A stretch of DNA of 64,000 nt, taken from the NCBI GenBank assembly GCA_038878695.1, contig JAVZVD010000001.1:248001-312000 (forward strand). Direction: 5' to 3'. The notes below the pieces were generated by a model, which saw only the letters and a list, made by a program, of their open reading frames with translations, was not told where the DNA came from and did not search any database. The position numbers and the translations under genes are program-made. Origin of the DNA: Fervidicoccaceae archaeon. Its GTDB lineage: Archaea > Thermoproteota > Thermoprotei_A > Sulfolobales > Fervidicoccaceae. How positions within the stretch are numbered: the first letter of the stretch is position 1; every line of letters begins with the position of its first letter. Of this stretch, positions 1-9,014 are shown one piece after another.

Positions 1-416
1 ATGAAGTTCGTATCTCCTCTCCATCTAGGAACTATGTGGACGTGAACGTGGTCTTCTAGGCCCGCCCCCGAGTCCCTTCCTATATTGATCCCCACGTTGA
101 AGGCATCGGGCGAGAACGCCTCCCCGAGAGCTAACAGACCCAATCTGATTGTCGTGAAGAGATCCAGAGCCTCCTCGTTCTCGAGGTCTACGAGGCTTGC
201 GACGTGCCTATAGGGGGCCACCATGATATGACCTGCGTTATAGGGGTAAAGGTTCAACATTAGGAGGCTCCTCTTTCCTCGATAGACGACTAAGTTCTCG
301 TGGTCCTTCGATAGCGGGGCTTGGGCTGCCTCGCAGATGAAGCACCTAGCTCTCAGGCTCTCACTATTGATCCTCTTCAGGTACTCGCTTCGCCAAGGGG
401 CCCATAATCTATCCAT
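1..416 (-). CDS. HIT (histidine triad) family nucleotide hydrolase, C-terminus cut by window edge
   Basis: The reading frame opens at an ATG (414-416) and runs off the left edge with 138 residues visible. It carries the histidine triad HVHVHIV at residues 123-129, with His123, His125 and His127 as the HxHxH core, and the upstream segment FNVGINIGRDSG that is normal for the family. Cys25 and Cys28 (CFIC) resemble the N-terminal metal-binding pair of GalT/Ap4A-type HIT proteins. HIT enzymes hydrolyse nucleoside phosphoramidates or dinucleoside polyphosphates in the cytoplasm; the exact substrate cannot be read here. Only the last few tens of residues are missing. Confidence 0.88.
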   Translation of the reverse strand, partial: MDRLWAPWRSEYLKRINSESLRARCFICEAAQAPLSKDHENLVVYRGKRSLLMLNLYPYNAGHIMVAPYRHVASLVDLENEEALDLFTTIRLGLLALGEAFSPDAFNVGINIGRDSGAGLEDHVHVHIVPRWRGDTNF

Positions 417-539
417 GTAATGCTCCTCCCCTTCGTCCGATGCCCGCTCTCGTGAGCGACGAGCTCTTGTGCGCAGGCTTAATGTGGATTCGAGCCCTGC
501 ATTAATAGCTCTAATCGCTGCGCGATTTTCGTTGCTCTC

Positions 540-2237
540 TCACCTCGCCGCGCGTGGGTCCAGGCGAAGAGGGGGCTCGGGATCGACCTCTACGAGGCTC
601 AGTGTAGAGGAGTCGGGCAGTTTAATCACGATTTGACCTACCCCTAATGCCTGGAGAATCGACGCGAGCTCCCCCTTCCGGCCCCCCAAAAGCCTCTCCA
701 ACGTCTCGGCATAGACGGAGTCACTTGAGCCAAAAGCCACGATTGTTCCGAAGTTAGCGAGAATCTCGTTGGGCAGATCAATTAGGCTCTGCGTTGAGAG
801 GATAAGCCCCGTACCAAAGCCGCGGCTCTCCTTGACCAGCCTCTTGGTGAAGTACAACGTTGACTCGCTCAGCCTCCAGGCCTCATCGATTATTAAGAGC
901 CTCCTCAGAGTTGAGGAGGGTCCAATGGAATACATGAGGTCTAGATATGTGCTCAGGATAGCGGCTATAATGGCGAATCTCCCTTCGTCGGTCAAGTTTT
1001 CTAAGAGCAGAGCAGACCAGCGCTCGCCCAACGAATCTTTTATCGATACCGAGCCGCTCTCTGGCGGATCGACGTAAACGAGGCGTATTCCGAGATCCCT
1101 TTCCAAGCTCTCAACGGTCTGGAGGCTCCGGTCGAGCTTCTTAGTCGAGTCAAGCGACAGTCGCCTCCACCTCTGTCCCTCGAGGACTCGCTCCAATGCT
1201 GCCAAAGCCACCTCGGCGGCTTTCGGTTCGAGCCTCGTAGAATAAGAGAATCTGTACCTCTTGTAGCCTTTCGCTAGAAGCTTATCGGTATCTCCCTTTG
1301 GATCTATCAATGTTACATCTACGAGATTCCTGGCGTATAGTCTATTAGCCACAGTCGCTAGGAAAGTCGTCTTGCCCTTGCCAGTCGGTCCCACGACCAG
1401 TACGTGTCTCGAACCGTATTTGCTCAAGTCAAGGAGAAAGGGGATTCTCGTGCCCACTCTATAGCCGACCAGCACTCCTCTCGGGCTCAGACTTTCTCTC
1501 TCGAACGGAGGTAACGCGAGCGACGACGCAGACTCAACGACTCCTCCTACGGAAGTCTTCACCCTTGGGGCGCTCAAGAGAAGCGACTCCAACATGGGGG
1601 ACAGGGCTCTCCGCTCCAAGATCTTGGCCCTGGCGCCGAGCGCTATCGTGAGGGCTCTCGAAAGCTGCTGCGCTTCTCCACGCAACGCGTCAATTACGCT
1701 CTTCTTGTCCTGACCTCGCGTCCGGACGACGACGTAGAATCTTAGCCACCCGAGCCTCTCGCCGTTCCTAAGCCTCTCGTACATTCTTTTCAAAGCTCGT
1801 TCCCTCTCTCTTAACTTCTCGTCGTCCTGCTGCGAGCTCAGCACGGCTCTCAGCGAGCTGAGCTCCCTCTCGACTCGGCTGGCTAATTCGAGCGGATCCA
1901 CTCCTTTTCGAGCGACCCTTAGTTCGACCTCCGTTGATGCGTTAGAGAGAATCTTCCCTAGCACCAAAGCTCTATTGAAGAAGGCATCAGGAGTCCTGGC
2001 CTCCTCTACGAAGCTCTCGTCGAGGCCTATGACAGCGAAGCCAATGTAGCCTCTGCCCCCTCTCAGCTCAGCAACGACGAACTTACCATCGACAAGCTCA
2101 ATGCGTCGCGCGCGCCCGCTCACGAAGTTCTCAGCGCTTAGCAGGCCTACGCGGAGCGTGCGCGCGTACATGTAGGCTATCAGGGGGGACGCAAAGAGCG
2201 TCAAAATCAGCGGCATCCACGGAGACACAAACGTCAC
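540..2237 (-). CDS. VirB4/HerA-type P-loop ATPase of a Ced-like DNA transfer operon
   Basis: A 565-residue ATPase with one N-terminal hydrophobic segment (about residues 8-24), a poorly conserved middle region with a charged coiled stretch (about 115-160), and a C-terminal motor domain. Walker A is GPTGKGKT at 283-290, Walker B is LLIIDEA at 447-453, and STQS at 481-484 fits the sensor region of VirB4/TrbE/HerA motors. The GTG start overlaps the upstream membrane gene by 4 nt (GTGA), which suggests translational coupling. Partners in the operon are a pilin-like protein and a multi-pass membrane protein, as expected for a conjugation-like DNA pump. Known: crenarchaeal CedB is a VirB4/HerA homologue that powers DNA import. 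Inferred: this protein has a similar role. It may instead be a paralogue of CedB, because two other such ATPases are in the window. Confidence 0.72.
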   Translation of the reverse strand: MTFVSPWMPLILTLFASPLIAYMYARTLRVGLLSAENFVSGRARRIELVDGKFVVAELRGGRGYIGFAVIGLDESFVEEARTPDAFFNRALVLGKILSNASTEVELRVARKGVDPLELASRVERELSSLRAVLSSQQDDEKLRERERALKRMYERLRNGERLGWLRFYVVVRTRGQDKKSVIDALRGEAQQLSRALTIALGARAKILERRALSPMLESLLLSAPRVKTSVGGVVESASSLALPPFERESLSPRGVLVGYRVGTRIPFLLDLSKYGSRHVLVVGPTGKGKTTFLATVANRLYARNLVDVTLIDPKGDTDKLLAKGYKRYRFSYSTRLEPKAAEVALAALERVLEGQRWRRLSLDSTKKLDRSLQTVESLERDLGIRLVYVDPPESGSVSIKDSLGERWSALLLENLTDEGRFAIIAAILSTYLDLMYSIGPSSTLRRLLIIDEAWRLSESTLYFTKRLVKESRGFGTGLILSTQSLIDLPNEILANFGTIVAFGSSDSVYAETLERLLGGRKGELASILQALGVGQIVIKLPDSSTLSLVEVDPEPPLRLDPRAAR

Positions 2238-3640
2238 CAGACCACCATGGGAAGCCTCTCTCTAGCGCCCCCAATGAGGTAAGCGATCGCTCCAGCCGCG
2301 GAGCTTAACAGTGCGACGTAGACCGCTGGCATGACTACGAGAGATAAGATCAACGAGGCCGCTAGTCTGGTCAGGTCGGTCGATGGAGAGAAGCCTATGG
2401 AGTCCACGAAACGCCTTTCGGAGGTCATGGGCGTTTTGAGCGGCCCGCACTCGATAACCTCGGCTCGCACGAAGACCGTAGAGTTCCCCGGGATCCCGAC
2501 CTTCTTAACTAGCCCCTCTAATTGGGCCCACTCAAAGCTTGCCTCCTCGACCTCGACGCCTGCTCCAAGCGCCTGCACTTCAACGTTGCAAGAACTGGGG
2601 TAGCGCACTTCCAAGTAGCCCGAGCCGCCGTGTGCCTCCACCTCCACCTCGAGAGATCGCTCGTTGGTGCTCAACACACGAACTCCCACGTTGGAGCTCC
2701 TATAAATCGCAGTGAGCGGCTCAAGCTCCCTGAGGAGGTAGAGCGATCTGGTCTCGAGCACGATGCTAGCTTGGGGCATATACTTAGTCGTTGGACGGTA
2801 ATGCAACGATGGAACTACGGGATCGGGCTCGAGAGGAGTGATCTTCCCCATGTAATCTAACAGTAACGTATAGGGGCCGATCGAGGGTAGTCCGCGATCC
2901 GGGAAGCCCGCCAAGATTACCCCATTCGCGTCGCCCAGATACGAGAGAACTTCGCTGCCGTTGAGTATTCCTCTCACCATAGGGTAAGAGACAGCGTATC
3001 CCAGAGCGTCCTTCACTTCTATGGCTCCATACTCGATCGCTTCGTTCGGAGCCCTGGGTAGAGTAGCCGGATTCGCGAAATGATCAACGAAGCTTGGCAT
3101 CAAGGGGAGCCCAACGAAGAAAGCTATTGAGAAGCCCAGCATGTAGGAGCCTGCTGTCTTCGTCAGCCTAAAGGGCACGCTCATTAGCAAGAGGCCGAGC
3201 AAGAATAACTTAACGAAGGACCCCTTGATCACAACGCCGAGCGCTATTATCGTGTAGATTGTGAGAAGAGCGTAATTGACAGCTCTGCTCAGAGGATCCA
3301 AGAGGACTTGGGCGAACTGACCTCCCAAAACTTTCGATGCGGCAGCTGTGAGGAAGAGGACCTGTAGCTTCCAGCCGAGCAACAGGGCGGATCTCTCGAG
3401 AACCCACACCGAGAAGTTCGCCCAATCCGCCCCGAGCAGACGTTGCAGGCGCGCAACTCCATAGAGAATGGTGCTTGAGCCTACCACTAGAATGAAAGCG
3501 AACAACGCATCTTTAATTAGTGCTGGGCCCCACCTCTTGAGGCCTGGCAGAGGTATTGGTAGCGTTAGTACGAGTACCCCGAGAGCGTAGGTCAACAGCG
3601 CTAGCGCCGATGCCAGCAGCAACAGCTCTCCGTCACTCAA
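2234..3640 (-). CDS. CedA-like multi-pass membrane protein with large extracytoplasmic domain
   Basis: A 468-residue membrane protein. About six hydrophobic segments lie in residues 5-190. A soluble, beta-rich domain of roughly 220 residues follows (about 190-415), then one or two hydrophobic C-terminal segments (425-455). Residues 25-60 carry a motif (PxP, LKR, LI, DAL, then ST) that recurs in the two-helix protein encoded just upstream. Position, topology and partners fit the membrane channel component (CedA, VirB6-like) of the crenarchaeal DNA import system. The Sulfolobus CedA I know of is shorter, so the extracellular domain looks like an extension. Function is inferred from context and topology only. 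Confidence 0.6.
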   Translation of the reverse strand: MSDGELLLLASALALLTYALGVLVLTLPIPLPGLKRWGPALIKDALFAFILVVGSSTILYGVARLQRLLGADWANFSVWVLERSALLLGWKLQVLFLTAAASKVLGGQFAQVLLDPLSRAVNYALLTIYTIIALGVVIKGSFVKLFLLGLLLMSVPFRLTKTAGSYMLGFSIAFFVGLPLMPSFVDHFANPATLPRAPNEAIEYGAIEVKDALGYAVSYPMVRGILNGSEVLSYLGDANGVILAGFPDRGLPSIGPYTLLLDYMGKITPLEPDPVVPSLHYRPTTKYMPQASIVLETRSLYLLRELEPLTAIYRSSNVGVRVLSTNERSLEVEVEAHGGSGYLEVRYPSSCNVEVQALGAGVEVEEASFEWAQLEGLVKKVGIPGNSTVFVRAEVIECGPLKTPMTSERRFVDSIGFSPSTDLTRLAASLILSLVVMPAVYVALLSSAAGAIAYLIGGARERLPMVVW

Positions 3641-3650
3641 TCAAAGCCCC

Positions 3651-3905
3651 TCAACTAGGCGAGATCTCGATCGCCACCACTTGGACTAGATATGAGATCA
3701 CGGAGAAAACAGTCGAACCCATTGCTAGCCAGAATGCCGCCCACAGAGCATCCTCGATGAGGCTCTGACCCGCTCTCTTGAGTCTGGCTACTGGCAGAGG
3801 AGAGCCCCTCAGGACCCATCCAATGCTCCAGGTCAATGCGAAGAGAGCCCACGCGAGCAACGCCACTTGGGTAGCTACGTTATTGACAAATTCTACCAGC
3901 GTCAC
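3651..3905 (-). CDS. CedA1-like two-helix pilin-type membrane protein
   Basis: An 84-residue protein consisting almost entirely of two hydrophobic helices (about residues 10-32 and 52-76) joined by a short basic loop (PLPVARLKR). This is the architecture of VirB2-type pilins and of archaeal CedA1, which was shown in Aeropyrum to form a conjugative-type pilus. The gene sits 10 nt upstream of the large membrane protein and in the same operon as two VirB4/HerA ATPases. The loop and second helix match the N-terminal part of that larger protein. Assignment to CedA1 rests on size, topology and neighbours, not on a search. Confidence 0.6.
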   Translation of the reverse strand: MTLVEFVNNVATQVALLAWALFALTWSIGWVLRGSPLPVARLKRAGQSLIEDALWAAFWLAMGSTVFSVISYLVQVVAIEISPS

Positions 3906-3951
3906 GCGCGCTCAGCCTATGAATAGCGGACCCTTTAAAGGAGAGCTCACG

Positions 3952-4263
3952 TTATTTTCTGGCTTTCCTCCTCTCTCGCCTTCTTCTAGTAGCCTCTCGC
4001 GTCGCGTCTTCTACCTCGAGAGTCGAGTAGATCTCGGTCAATATCGAGGGATCTAATGCTCCCCGGAGGGCTGCTTTTATAAGTTCGAGTACTCTTAGAA
4101 ACTTTGAGAGCTCCTCGGGCGAGAGCTCTCCCTCGCCTATTTCCTCTTCCTCGACCTCCCCAGGCACCGTCTCTTCTTCCATCGTCAGCTCGTCGCTTGC
4201 CTCCTCAGTCTCACTCGCGTACAAAGGTTGACACACCCTTAGTGTGACGAACTGGGTGTGCAC
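3952..4263 (-). CDS. Small acidic hypothetical protein in the Ced-like operon
   Basis: Up to 103 residues from a GTG at 4263, which overlaps the end of the upstream ATPase gene by 25 nt. A GTG at 4236, a TTG at 4224 or an ATG at 4182 would avoid or reduce this overlap and remove an unconvincing N-terminus. The body has a strongly acidic segment (Glu-rich, about residues 28-50), an amphipathic helical segment with SPEELSKFLRVLELI, and a very basic tail ending in RRRRERRKARK. I do not recognise a family. The acid-helix-basic layout suggests an adaptor or regulatory subunit between the ATPase and the membrane components, but this is only context. Confidence 0.55.
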   Translation of the reverse strand: MHTQFVTLRVCQPLYASETEEASDELTMEEETVPGEVEEEEIGEGELSPEELSKFLRVLELIKAALRGALDPSILTEIYSTLEVEDATREATRRRRERRKARK

Positions 4264-6113
4264 TCACTCACTTCGAAGAGTAAAAGGTTATCTCTTAGTT
4301 CTCCGCTTATGAGAGCATAGCCTCGAGGAAGAACTCTAAGCGTGCTTTTGAGAAGCTCTACGAGCTCTCTGCTGCGCAGAGGAGCGAGATAGTCTACGGC
4401 GCGCTCGAGTTCCCGCCCAGAGACTCGAAAGGATATCCTGGTGGCCACATTGGCGAGGACTCGTTCATCGAAGTCCACGAGGCTTTGACTGATCAGAACT
4501 AGTGCTAGTTTATACTTGCGGGATTCGGCGACGAGTCTAACGACAAAGTCGTTGGTAGAAGGGTCGACCAACGCGCGGTGAGCTTCGTCTATTATCAACA
4601 TAAGGGGTTTATCGGGAAGACGCGTTTTATATGCATAAATCTTTCTCAATAGAAGGCCTAGGTAGAGGCTTTGTAAACCCTCATGAGGTATACCGCTCAA
4701 ATTGAGCACTACATTTCTCGAGAGTAACTCCTCAGCGTCTACGCTGGCGGCGTCTCTCGATGTGATCTCTGCGAGTAGTCTCATGTAGCTGCGGAGAGAC
4801 TCCGCTCTGGGCGCCAGAGCTGGTCTTTCTTTCGCAATTTTGTCTAACACGCGTAGAAGGTCCTCGAGAGTCGGCGACTTATTAGACCACGTGACGGGGT
4901 TCTGGGAGGAAATGCCGACCTCCTCGTAAGATCTTTCGATCGCTTCCATCAGGAGTGCGCGCTGGGCTCCCCCTAGCGAGAACACATTTGCAATGGAGAA
5001 GCTCAGCTCGAGTGCCTTTAGATGAGGAGGGAACCCGTCGAGGTCTAAGGGATTGATGGGAGTCTTCGATGCGTCTACTAGCGCGAAGCCCGCCGTCGCC
5101 ATGGACTCTCCGTACTCTCCATGGAGATCCACTATCAACGTAGTCAACTGTCGACGCGCCGCTTCCTTAGCTAACAGCTTCGCCAAAGTGCTCTTCCCCG
5201 AGCCGCTTTCGCCGAATATTATAAGGTGGGGATTTCTGCTACCGAACAAATCAAGTAATAGTGGAACACGAGAGATATCTACCCAACGTTTGGAACTATT
5301 TACAGTCTTATTGATTTCTCTAACAAAGTTTATTTGTGATTCTTTGCCTTTCTCGCCAATCACGGATGCCACATAGCCTATGCAGAGACCTCGCCATTCT
5401 GAGGGAAGCCCAGCGAAGCTCACGCGCTGCCCCCCCTCGCCACCCCGTCTAGCCCATTCCAGCACTAAGGGAAACCAGGAGGGCCCGAGGGGAGAGCCTA
5501 GGGCTAGGAGCCCCGTCGCCAGCTTGTCCTCAACAAGCAGGCCGACGGCTAAGCCGAGCACGAGCGAGTGAGCGAGCCAGGAGAGCGAGCCTCCGTAAAT
5601 CTCGGCGACGCCCCCATCACTTGCCAATCCCGTGACACCGAAAGCCATGAGGGTTACCCCGACCGCGAGAAGAAGTCTCCCGATATCGACTTCGAGCCTC
5701 GGCGTGGGGAATAGCAACCTGACTGGAGAGCGTCGACCCAGGAGTCGCGCAGCGGCCCTCAAGGTCGTGTACGATAGAGCAATGGATCCCAAAAGTAACG
5801 CCGACAGCGACAATGAGAGCCTTAAGCTCAATATCATCGTAGGATAGCAGAGCATGAGCGTTAGCAGAAGAGATCTCGTTACTAAGAGTGAGGCTAAGGC
5901 CAACGTGAAGAACAACGCAGAAGACGCCGCGATCTCGAGGGGAACGTGATATATGCTTGTATTTGTTTGTAAGAGTGAAGAAAGCTTTTGAGCTGAGATG
6001 TGCCACGCGAAGATCAGAATCGCTAGCGACGCGGAACGGAGTACCCTGGTCGCTATTGACCCGCGAGAGCTTCGTGATATGTCCACGGGCTCCGCGAACC
6101 CTCTGATCGCCAT
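4239..6113 (-). CDS. Multi-pass membrane HerA/VirB4-type ATPase
   Basis: A membrane-anchored motor. The family-like start is the ATG at 6111-6113 (624 residues); a TTG at 6164 in the same frame would add 17 residues and collide with the divergent helicase gene. The first 230 residues hold about six to seven hydrophobic segments. The cytoplasmic motor follows, with Walker A GESGSGKST, a VDLHGEYG segment typical of HerA-like pumps about 20 residues later, and Walker B LMLIIDEAH near residue 505-512. It is the first gene of the Ced-like operon. Coupling-protein-like or VirB4-like roles in DNA translocation are possible; the N-terminal membrane domain favours a membrane-bound DNA pump. The exact CedB assignment among the three such ATPases here is open. 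Confidence 0.7.
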   Translation of the reverse strand: MAIRGFAEPVDISRSSRGSIATRVLRSASLAILIFAWHISAQKLSSLLQTNTSIYHVPLEIAASSALFFTLALASLLVTRSLLLTLMLCYPTMILSLRLSLSLSALLLGSIALSYTTLRAAARLLGRRSPVRLLFPTPRLEVDIGRLLLAVGVTLMAFGVTGLASDGGVAEIYGGSLSWLAHSLVLGLAVGLLVEDKLATGLLALGSPLGPSWFPLVLEWARRGGEGGQRVSFAGLPSEWRGLCIGYVASVIGEKGKESQINFVREINKTVNSSKRWVDISRVPLLLDLFGSRNPHLIIFGESGSGKSTLAKLLAKEAARRQLTTLIVDLHGEYGESMATAGFALVDASKTPINPLDLDGFPPHLKALELSFSIANVFSLGGAQRALLMEAIERSYEEVGISSQNPVTWSNKSPTLEDLLRVLDKIAKERPALAPRAESLRSYMRLLAEITSRDAASVDAEELLSRNVVLNLSGIPHEGLQSLYLGLLLRKIYAYKTRLPDKPLMLIIDEAHRALVDPSTNDFVVRLVAESRKYKLALVLISQSLVDFDERVLANVATRISFRVSGRELERAVDYLAPLRSRELVELLKSTLRVLPRGYALISGELRDNLLLFEVSECTPSSSH

Positions 6114-6158
6114 GGGGTCGGTGGAGAAATAAATCGTTACGAGTGGAGGCTGGCCGCT
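6114..6158. promoter_or_regulatory. Short divergent promoter region between the Ced-like operon and the Lhr helicase
   Basis: Only about 45 nt separate the preferred ATG of the ATPase operon (6113, leftward) from the TTG of the helicase gene (6159, rightward). The spacer contains an A-rich stretch (AAATAAATCG at 6127-6136) as the only TATA-like sequence. No clear Shine-Dalgarno sequence precedes either start, which suits leaderless or nearly leaderless transcripts. Promoter positions are by eye. Confidence 0.35.
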
Positions 6159-8987
6159 TTGCAACGTATTAACGAGGGGCGGGGAGTGGAGGGAGCTTTC
6201 AGGCTCTTAGACCCGAGACTAGCGAGCGCCCTAGTGAGGCGAGGGATCACAAAGCCCACTCCTATCCAAGAGAGAGCAATCCCCCTAATTCTCTCCGGGA
6301 GAGATGTCATAATGTGCTCCCCTACTGGGACTGGTAAGACCGAAGCGGCAGTTTTACCCGTGCTCTCTCTCATGTTGCAGGAGGGCCGTCCAAAGGCTCC
6401 TCGGATGATCTACGTGACTCCTCTTCGTGCCCTCAACCGGGACGTCTACAGTAGGTTAAAGGAAATATCTGACGAAGTGGGATTACGCTCCATGGTTAGA
6501 CACGGCGATTCCACCGCTAGAGAGCGACGGGATTTTCTCGCATCTCCGCCAGCGTGGTTCATCACTACGCCAGAGAGTCTTTCAATGATGATCTCTCACG
6601 AGCGGCTGAGGCCTCTGCTATCGGGCATCAAGTGGGTCATCGTAGACGAGCTCCACGAGCTCATCGATGACGAGAGAGGAGCTCAGTTGGAGGTAACGTT
6701 GCTCAGATTGAGAAACTTCACAAGAGGCTACCAGTTCATAGGAGCGACGGCCACACTTTCTGATCCGATGCTTTATAGAAAATTCTACCCGTGTAGGCGC
6801 GAATGCGTGATACTCGAAGAGCGCCAGCACAAAGAGGCCGAGTATAGTGTGACTACCTGCGGCACGCCGTGCTTGGAGGGCTCAAAGCGTTACGTAGAAT
6901 GGGCGTTCGAGCAGATGGTCGAGACGCTCAAGCGGCATCGCTCAGTCTTGGTCTTTACTAATACTAGAGAGGAGTCGGAGCTCTTGGGCTACGAATTTAG
7001 GAGCAGAGGCGAGAGCTGGCTGGGAGTGCATCACGGCAGTTTGTCATTAGACTACAGGAAAAACGTAGAGGAGGGGCTGAGGTCGGGAGAACTCAGAGCG
7101 GTGGTCGCTACATCGAGTCTCGAACTCGGGATAGATGTGGGCACAATAGATGTAGTGTTTCATGTGAGGAGCCCTAGGCAAGTATCGAAGTTGATCCAAC
7201 GAGTTGGCCGCAGCGGTCACGCGCCAGGACGAACGGCCCACGGCGTGATCCTGGCCGAGTCAAATATCGATGATATCATAGAGTCTCTCGTCATAGCGAG
7301 AAGAGCCCGAGCTGGTTTGTTAGAGCGTCCCAGAGTTCATAAGAGCCCTCGCGATGTGCTGCTACATCAACTGGTCGGAATGACTCTCTCCGGGGAGGTC
7401 AAGCGAGTCACCGACGCTCTGGAGATTCTGGAGCGTAGCTTCACCTTCAGCGAGACAGCTCGAGAGGAACTCTCCAAGGTCTTGGAGTACGCTCAACACG
7501 TGGGGCTTCTGAAAATGAGTGGCTCGGGTGAGCTTTTCCCAACTAAGAGAACTCGCGCTTTCTACTTCGCCACCACTATGATCCCGGACACGAGGAGACT
7601 GCCCGTGAAGTCTTTAAGTGGAGAGAACCTGGGCCTCCTCGACGAGGACTTCGTGGCTGCAAAATTGGAAGAGGGATCCACATTCCTCTTGGCTGGACGG
7701 GAATGGCGCGTCGTGGCTGTGAACAACGAGGAGGTGATCGTCGAGGAGTGCGCCGAGAAGCGCGGCATCCCCCCCTCTTGGGAGGGGGACATGATTCCGG
7801 TGGGGAGAGAAGTCGCGCGAGAAGCCTGCTCTATTCTGAGGAGGCTCTGGCTAGGCGAGCCTATTGACAAAGTCGTTGCACACTATCGCGGCGCGTCCGG
7901 CGAGGTCTGGGATTTCCTATTGACCGTAACGAGGAGAGCTAAGGATCAAGGCTTCTTGCCACCGGGGCCCAATTACGTGTTGATAGAGGTTGACGAGCGC
8001 GATGAAGTGGCTATACTCTACGCCTGCCTTGGTAGTCGAGGTAACGATGCGTTGGCGATCTTGCTCTGTAGCCACATAAATGCAAGGCTAGGTCGCGCGG
8101 CTAAGTGTGCCAGCGATCCTTACAGAGTCTACGTGGAGGTAACTCGACGGAGCGTTTCGAAAGTATTGGAGGAAACATTAAGAGCTCTCTCTTCAGCTTC
8201 GCCGGAAGAACTGAAGAATGAGTTCATTGAGGGAGTAAAGAAGACCGGGCTCTTCCGCTGGAGAACGCTGCAGGTCGCGAGGAAAATGGGGGCTATTTCT
8301 CCAGATGCGACTATCGAGAACATCAGGCAAGTAGCTCGTTACCTAACGGAAACCGTTGTGGGAGAAGAGGCTCTCCGCGAGCTGCTCACCGAGAAATTAG
8401 ACCTGGACCTGATCATAGAGATCCTCCAAGGCGTCGGCTCGGGTAGGATCAAAGTGTTAATGCAACCTAAGCGCGGACTCAGTCCCTACACGCTCTACGG
8501 TGGTTACGGGGCCCGCCGACTCCATCTTCAACTCGAGAAGCCACACGACGAGCTTTCCCTGGTTCTCTTCGAGAAGCGCCTGCTAGAAAAAAAGATGCTA
8601 CTGAAGTGCATCCGTTGCGGTTGGGAGCGTGAGGTAGTGGTTCGCGAATTGGAGGATCGGCCAACGTGTCGAAGATGCGGATCTCGAGCTTTAGCGCCTA
8701 TACATCCCAGTAGCACCGATCTCCTCGACTTGCTGAGAAGATGCATGAGCTCGAGCGAGGAGTGCAACCGAGAGGATGCGAAAATCTTCGAGGAGGCTGT
8801 TCAGAGAGCCAACCTGGTCTTGGCGCACGGAAGGGCAGCCGTCATAGCCATGGCAGCTTACGGTGTGGGGCCTCGCGCGGCCTCGCGGGCCCTCTCGAAG
8901 CTTAAGCTAGGGTGGAGGGACTTCCTGGAGGCTTTGTTCAATGAGGAGAGGAACTACTTGAGGACGAGGAAGTACTGGAACGACTGA
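6159..8987 (+). CDS. Lhr-type superfamily 2 ATP-dependent helicase
   Basis: A 942-residue helicase from a TTG start; a GTG at 6186 is an alternative that begins nearer the conserved N-terminus. RecA domain 1 has the Q-motif region (PTPIQ, about 33-37), Walker A SPTGTGKTE (54-62), VDELHEL (162-168) and GATATL. RecA domain 2 ends in GRSGH. The C-terminal part is typical of large helicase-related (Lhr) proteins and contains a four-cysteine zinc module (CIRC and CRRC, about 816-842). Archaeal Lhr proteins unwind DNA or RNA:DNA duplexes and have been linked to repair and recombination. It is monocistronic in appearance and divergent from the DNA-import-like operon. I did not try to separate aLhr1 from aLhr2. 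Confidence 0.9.
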   Translation: MQRINEGRGVEGAFRLLDPRLASALVRRGITKPTPIQERAIPLILSGRDVIMCSPTGTGKTEAAVLPVLSLMLQEGRPKAPRMIYVTPLRALNRDVYSRLKEISDEVGLRSMVRHGDSTARERRDFLASPPAWFITTPESLSMMISHERLRPLLSGIKWVIVDELHELIDDERGAQLEVTLLRLRNFTRGYQFIGATATLSDPMLYRKFYPCRRECVILEERQHKEAEYSVTTCGTPCLEGSKRYVEWAFEQMVETLKRHRSVLVFTNTREESELLGYEFRSRGESWLGVHHGSLSLDYRKNVEEGLRSGELRAVVATSSLELGIDVGTIDVVFHVRSPRQVSKLIQRVGRSGHAPGRTAHGVILAESNIDDIIESLVIARRARAGLLERPRVHKSPRDVLLHQLVGMTLSGEVKRVTDALEILERSFTFSETAREELSKVLEYAQHVGLLKMSGSGELFPTKRTRAFYFATTMIPDTRRLPVKSLSGENLGLLDEDFVAAKLEEGSTFLLAGREWRVVAVNNEEVIVEECAEKRGIPPSWEGDMIPVGREVAREACSILRRLWLGEPIDKVVAHYRGASGEVWDFLLTVTRRAKDQGFLPPGPNYVLIEVDERDEVAILYACLGSRGNDALAILLCSHINARLGRAAKCASDPYRVYVEVTRRSVSKVLEETLRALSSASPEELKNEFIEGVKKTGLFRWRTLQVARKMGAISPDATIENIRQVARYLTETVVGEEALRELLTEKLDLDLIIEILQGVGSGRIKVLMQPKRGLSPYTLYGGYGARRLHLQLEKPHDELSLVLFEKRLLEKKMLLKCIRCGWEREVVVRELEDRPTCRRCGSRALAPIHPSSTDLLDLLRRCMSSSEECNREDAKIFEEAVQRANLVLAHGRAAVIAMAAYGVGPRAASRALSKLKLGWRDFLEALFNEERNYLRTRKYWND

Positions 8988-9014
8988 CAAGATCGACGTG
9001 GTAGCAGATCGCTG

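Noticed and set aside
464-520. T-loop-like GGATTCGAGCCC between the HIT gene and the ATPase
   Set aside because: The five-base T-stem does not pair and no other tRNA arm is present.
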